A DNA stretch of 23,112 nucleotides from positions 1 to 23,112 of the forward strand of contig JAIEBL010000302.1 of assembly GCA_029069015.1 (NCBI GenBank), read 5' to 3'. The number at the start of each line of letters is the position of its first letter. Position 1 is the first letter of the stretch. Source of the stretch: Clostridiales bacterium (GTDB taxonomy: Bacteria > Bacillota > Clostridia > Christensenellales > Pumilibacteraceae). Shown piece after piece: positions 21,424 through 23,112 of this stretch. The notes under the pieces are model-generated. The model was not told the DNA's origin. It made no database searches and worked only from the letters and a program-made list of their open reading frames with translations. The translations under genes and the position numbers were made by a program.

Positions 21424-21528
21424 GCGCTTCTTTGTGTGTTATATGCGACAAATGCGTGGTGCGTTCGTGTTTTGTGCGGATAAATACCGTCATAGAGGCA
21501 AATTAAAAAATTTTGTACGCCGTTTTGA

Positions 21529-21557
21529 TTGAAAAATTGCCCGAAATGGTTTATAAT
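21529..21557 (+). promoter_or_regulatory. Promoter placing +1 on the ATG (leaderless)
   Basis: TTGAAA (21529-21534) and a perfect TATAAT (21552-21557) spaced by 17 nt. Six nucleotides separate the -10 box from ATG 21564, so the expected +1 is the A of the start codon. No Shine-Dalgarno is present. Confidence 0.7.
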
Positions 21558-21563
21558 TTTACT

Positions 21564-22655
21564 ATGGCAAATCTCGACTACTTAACCCAGGTGCGGCGCG
21601 CACTCCACAAACTCGCCGAGCCGAGCGAAAAAGAAGAGCGTACGAGCGACTTTATTTTCGCAAGGCTCAAAGAGATGGGGTATAGACCTAGGCGCATTCA
21701 CACGGGACTCACGTGCGAAGCGAAAGGCAAGCGAACTGACAAAAAGATTGCGCTTCGTGCCGATATGGACGCGCTGCCCATCGTCGAGAAGGATTGCCCT
21801 TTTAAAGCCGACGGAAACTACATGCACGCTTGCGGGCACGACGGACACATGGCAATGCTTCTGTCGGCAGCGCAAATGGCGGCAAAAGAAAAGCCGGAGC
21901 AAACGGTTCGCTTTATCTTTCAGTTCGGCGAAGAGGGCGGCACGGGCGGCGCGGAAAAAATGATCGAGGGCGGCGCGATCGAGGACGTGGACGAAATCTA
22001 CGCGTTGCACCTTTGCCCCGAACTTCCGCTAGGGCAACTCGCGACGGGGGACGGTGCGCTCTTTGCGGGCGACGTCGCGTTCGACGTGTCGTTTGCGGGA
22101 AAGAGCAGCCACTGCGCAAGCAAAGCCGACGGGCACGACGCGCTCGCGGCGGCGGTGCGTTTCTATGAACAGGCGCAAGGCGTGAACGCCGATTGCGCGA
22201 ACAACACGCTCTTTCATATCGGAAAGCTGGAAGGCGGCACGGTCCGCTCTGCCGTGGCGGCGTCTGCGACAGCGCATTGCACGCTCCGTTATTTCGATAC
22301 TTCGGACGTGGACAAGCTCATGATGCGCTTAGAGCATATGGCAATCGAGGCCGACGGGCTCTTCGGAACGGAACACCGCGTGACGGTGCATTCCGTCTAT
22401 CCGCCGCTCGTCAACAATCCGCAGTGCGTGCGAAACGTGCTGCACCTTTGCAACGTGCAAACCGCCGAGCCGCGGTTTACTGGCGAGGATTTTGCATTCT
22501 ATCTGCAAAAGATCAAAGGGGCAATCGTCTGGCTGGGGTGTCGCGACGAGAAGCATACCTCGCCGCTACACAGCGATACGTTCGGGTTCGACGAAAAAGC
22601 GCTCCTGACGGGCGCGGAGCTCTACGAAAAACTGATGTATTCATCAAAGGACTGA
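21564..22655 (+). CDS. M20D-family metal-dependent amidohydrolase
   Basis: A 363-residue member of peptidase family M20D (hippurate/N-acyl-amino-acid amidohydrolases, including N-acetyldiaminopimelate deacetylase). Metal ligands look intact: RADMDALP (Asp68), HACGHDGH (Cys90, His92), FGEEGG (Glu123, Glu124), ALHL (His149) and a late His in PLHSDTFGFDE. The usual FQPAEE reads FQFGEE. It probably removes an acyl group from an amino acid in the cytoplasm. ATG 21564 is chosen because a consensus promoter ends 6 nt before it; the in-frame ATG at 21546 and TTG at 21513 lie inside or upstream of that promoter. It diverges from the asd-dapA-dapB operon, so an N-acetyl-diaminopimelate substrate is possible but unproven. 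Confidence 0.9.
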   Translation: MANLDYLTQVRRALHKLAEPSEKEERTSDFIFARLKEMGYRPRRIHTGLTCEAKGKRTDKKIALRADMDALPIVEKDCPFKADGNYMHACGHDGHMAMLLSAAQMAAKEKPEQTVRFIFQFGEEGGTGGAEKMIEGGAIEDVDEIYALHLCPELPLGQLATGDGALFAGDVAFDVSFAGKSSHCASKADGHDALAAAVRFYEQAQGVNADCANNTLFHIGKLEGGTVRSAVAASATAHCTLRYFDTSDVDKLMMRLEHMAIEADGLFGTEHRVTVHSVYPPLVNNPQCVRNVLHLCNVQTAEPRFTGEDFAFYLQKIKGAIVWLGCRDEKHTSPLHSDTFGFDEKALLTGAELYEKLMYSSKD

Positions 22656-22674
22656 CCCCTTAAAAGGAGTAAGT

Positions 22675-23112
22675 ATGGCACAGAAAAAAGGACTCATATA
22701 CAGGCTGACGATGGGCAAAGACAATTTGCCCGACTATACGCCGGACAGACTGCCGGGGACGCGTTTCGGGCTTTTCAAAGACGTGTTTTTCGGTCGTTTC
22801 GGCGCGCTCGTTAAAATCAATCTTTTAACGCTGTTGTTCTGCTTGCCCGCCATTGCGTGGGTGATCATCATGATGATGATCAAGCAAACCGATTCAAGTC
22901 TTTTGCCCTATTCGGGGAATATCGGTATAGGGTATCCCATCGCGGGCGACGTAACGGCACTCGGCGAGGCGCGGGCGTTTAGCTACGACTTGCAAACCTA
23001 CCTCGTGCTGATTCCGCTCATCGTCATCGCGGGTATCGGATTGAGCGGCGCGTTCTACGTTATGCGCCGATTGGTTTGGGGCGAGGGCGTCGGCGTCGGC
23101 GGACACTTCTTC
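22675..23112 (+). CDS. YesL-like (DUF624) membrane protein, 3' end outside the window
   Basis: The first 146 codons of a longer open frame without a stop. The N-terminal part has the DUF624/YesL pattern: a basic start, FGLFKDVFFGRFGALVKINLLTLLFCLPAIAW entering the first helix (about 44-65), a polar extracellular loop, a second helix (about 108-125), and MRRLVWGEGVGVGGHFF, resembling the family's conserved cytoplasmic loop. Members are Firmicutes membrane proteins often found near carbohydrate genes; function unknown. AAAGGAG lies 6-7 nt before ATG 22675, 19 nt after the amidohydrolase stop, so the two are likely co-transcribed. Confidence 0.8.
   Translation, partial: MAQKKGLIYRLTMGKDNLPDYTPDRLPGTRFGLFKDVFFGRFGALVKINLLTLLFCLPAIAWVIIMMMIKQTDSSLLPYSGNIGIGYPIAGDVTALGEARAFSYDLQTYLVLIPLIVIAGIGLSGAFYVMRRLVWGEGVGVGGHFF

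Noticed and set aside
21424-21563. Possible lysine riboswitch upstream of asd
   Set aside because: The region is only 140 nt and shows none of the long stems or conserved junction sequence of that class.
1-23112. CRISPR arrays, tRNA/rRNA genes, insertion sequences
   Set aside because: No regularly spaced repeats, no cloverleaf-like sequence, no transposase or integrase frame and no terminal inverted repeats with target duplication were seen.

Overview
The window looks like chromosome from a low-to-mid GC Gram-positive bacterium, most likely an uncultured member of the Clostridia (Bacillota). The reasons are: PolA with a decayed proofreading site followed by coaE and a small membrane-anchored lytic transglycosylase; an asd-dapA-dapB diaminopimelate operon; WYL, XRE and zinc-ribbon accessory proteins of Firmicutes type; mostly GGAGG-like ribosome binding sites with TTGACA/TATAAT promoters; and A-hairpin-T terminators. 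No tRNA, rRNA, CRISPR array, transposase or phage gene was seen. The exact lineage cannot be fixed by reading alone.

Layout, left to right. (1) 1-3.1 kb: an AT-richer accessory stretch with a lipoprotein (minus) diverging from a multi-pass membrane protein (plus), then a TfoX C-terminal-domain protein and an unrecognised 189-aa protein, closed by a strong terminator. (2) 3.1-5.9 kb, minus strand: a compact lipid operon of PAP2 phosphatase, hotdog thioesterase and PlsC-type acyltransferase carrying a zinc ribbon. It is preceded by a near-consensus promoter and a roughly 165-nt hairpin-rich leader. (3) 5.9-9.7 kb, plus strand: polA, coaE and lytic transglycosylase. (4) 9.7-11.1 kb, minus: an AT-rich unknown membrane protein. 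(5) 11.3-12.6 kb: a WYL regulator diverging from a 107-aa unknown protein, with a palindromic candidate operator between them. (6) 12.8-18.0 kb, plus: a large M28-like membrane protein whose metal ligands are mostly lost, then a GH95-like glycoside hydrolase whose expected catalytic positions are altered. (7) 18.1-18.7 kb: an XRE repressor diverging from a zinc-ribbon membrane protein, with an 18-bp palindrome inside the promoter. (8) 18.8-21.4 kb, minus: asd-dapA-dapB. (9) 21.5 kb to the end, plus: an M20D amidohydrolase and the start of a YesL-like (DUF624) membrane protein that runs off the window.

The housekeeping genes are ordinary. The most interesting signals are: two genes (starts 1415 and 21564) whose ATG sits exactly where transcription should begin, with no Shine-Dalgarno, and a third (start 1300) with only about 5 nt of leader; the structured leader of the PAP2 operon; the apparent M28 pseudo-peptidase; and the GH95-like protein with substituted catalytic residues. 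I did not find a clear multi-gene defence or mobile system.
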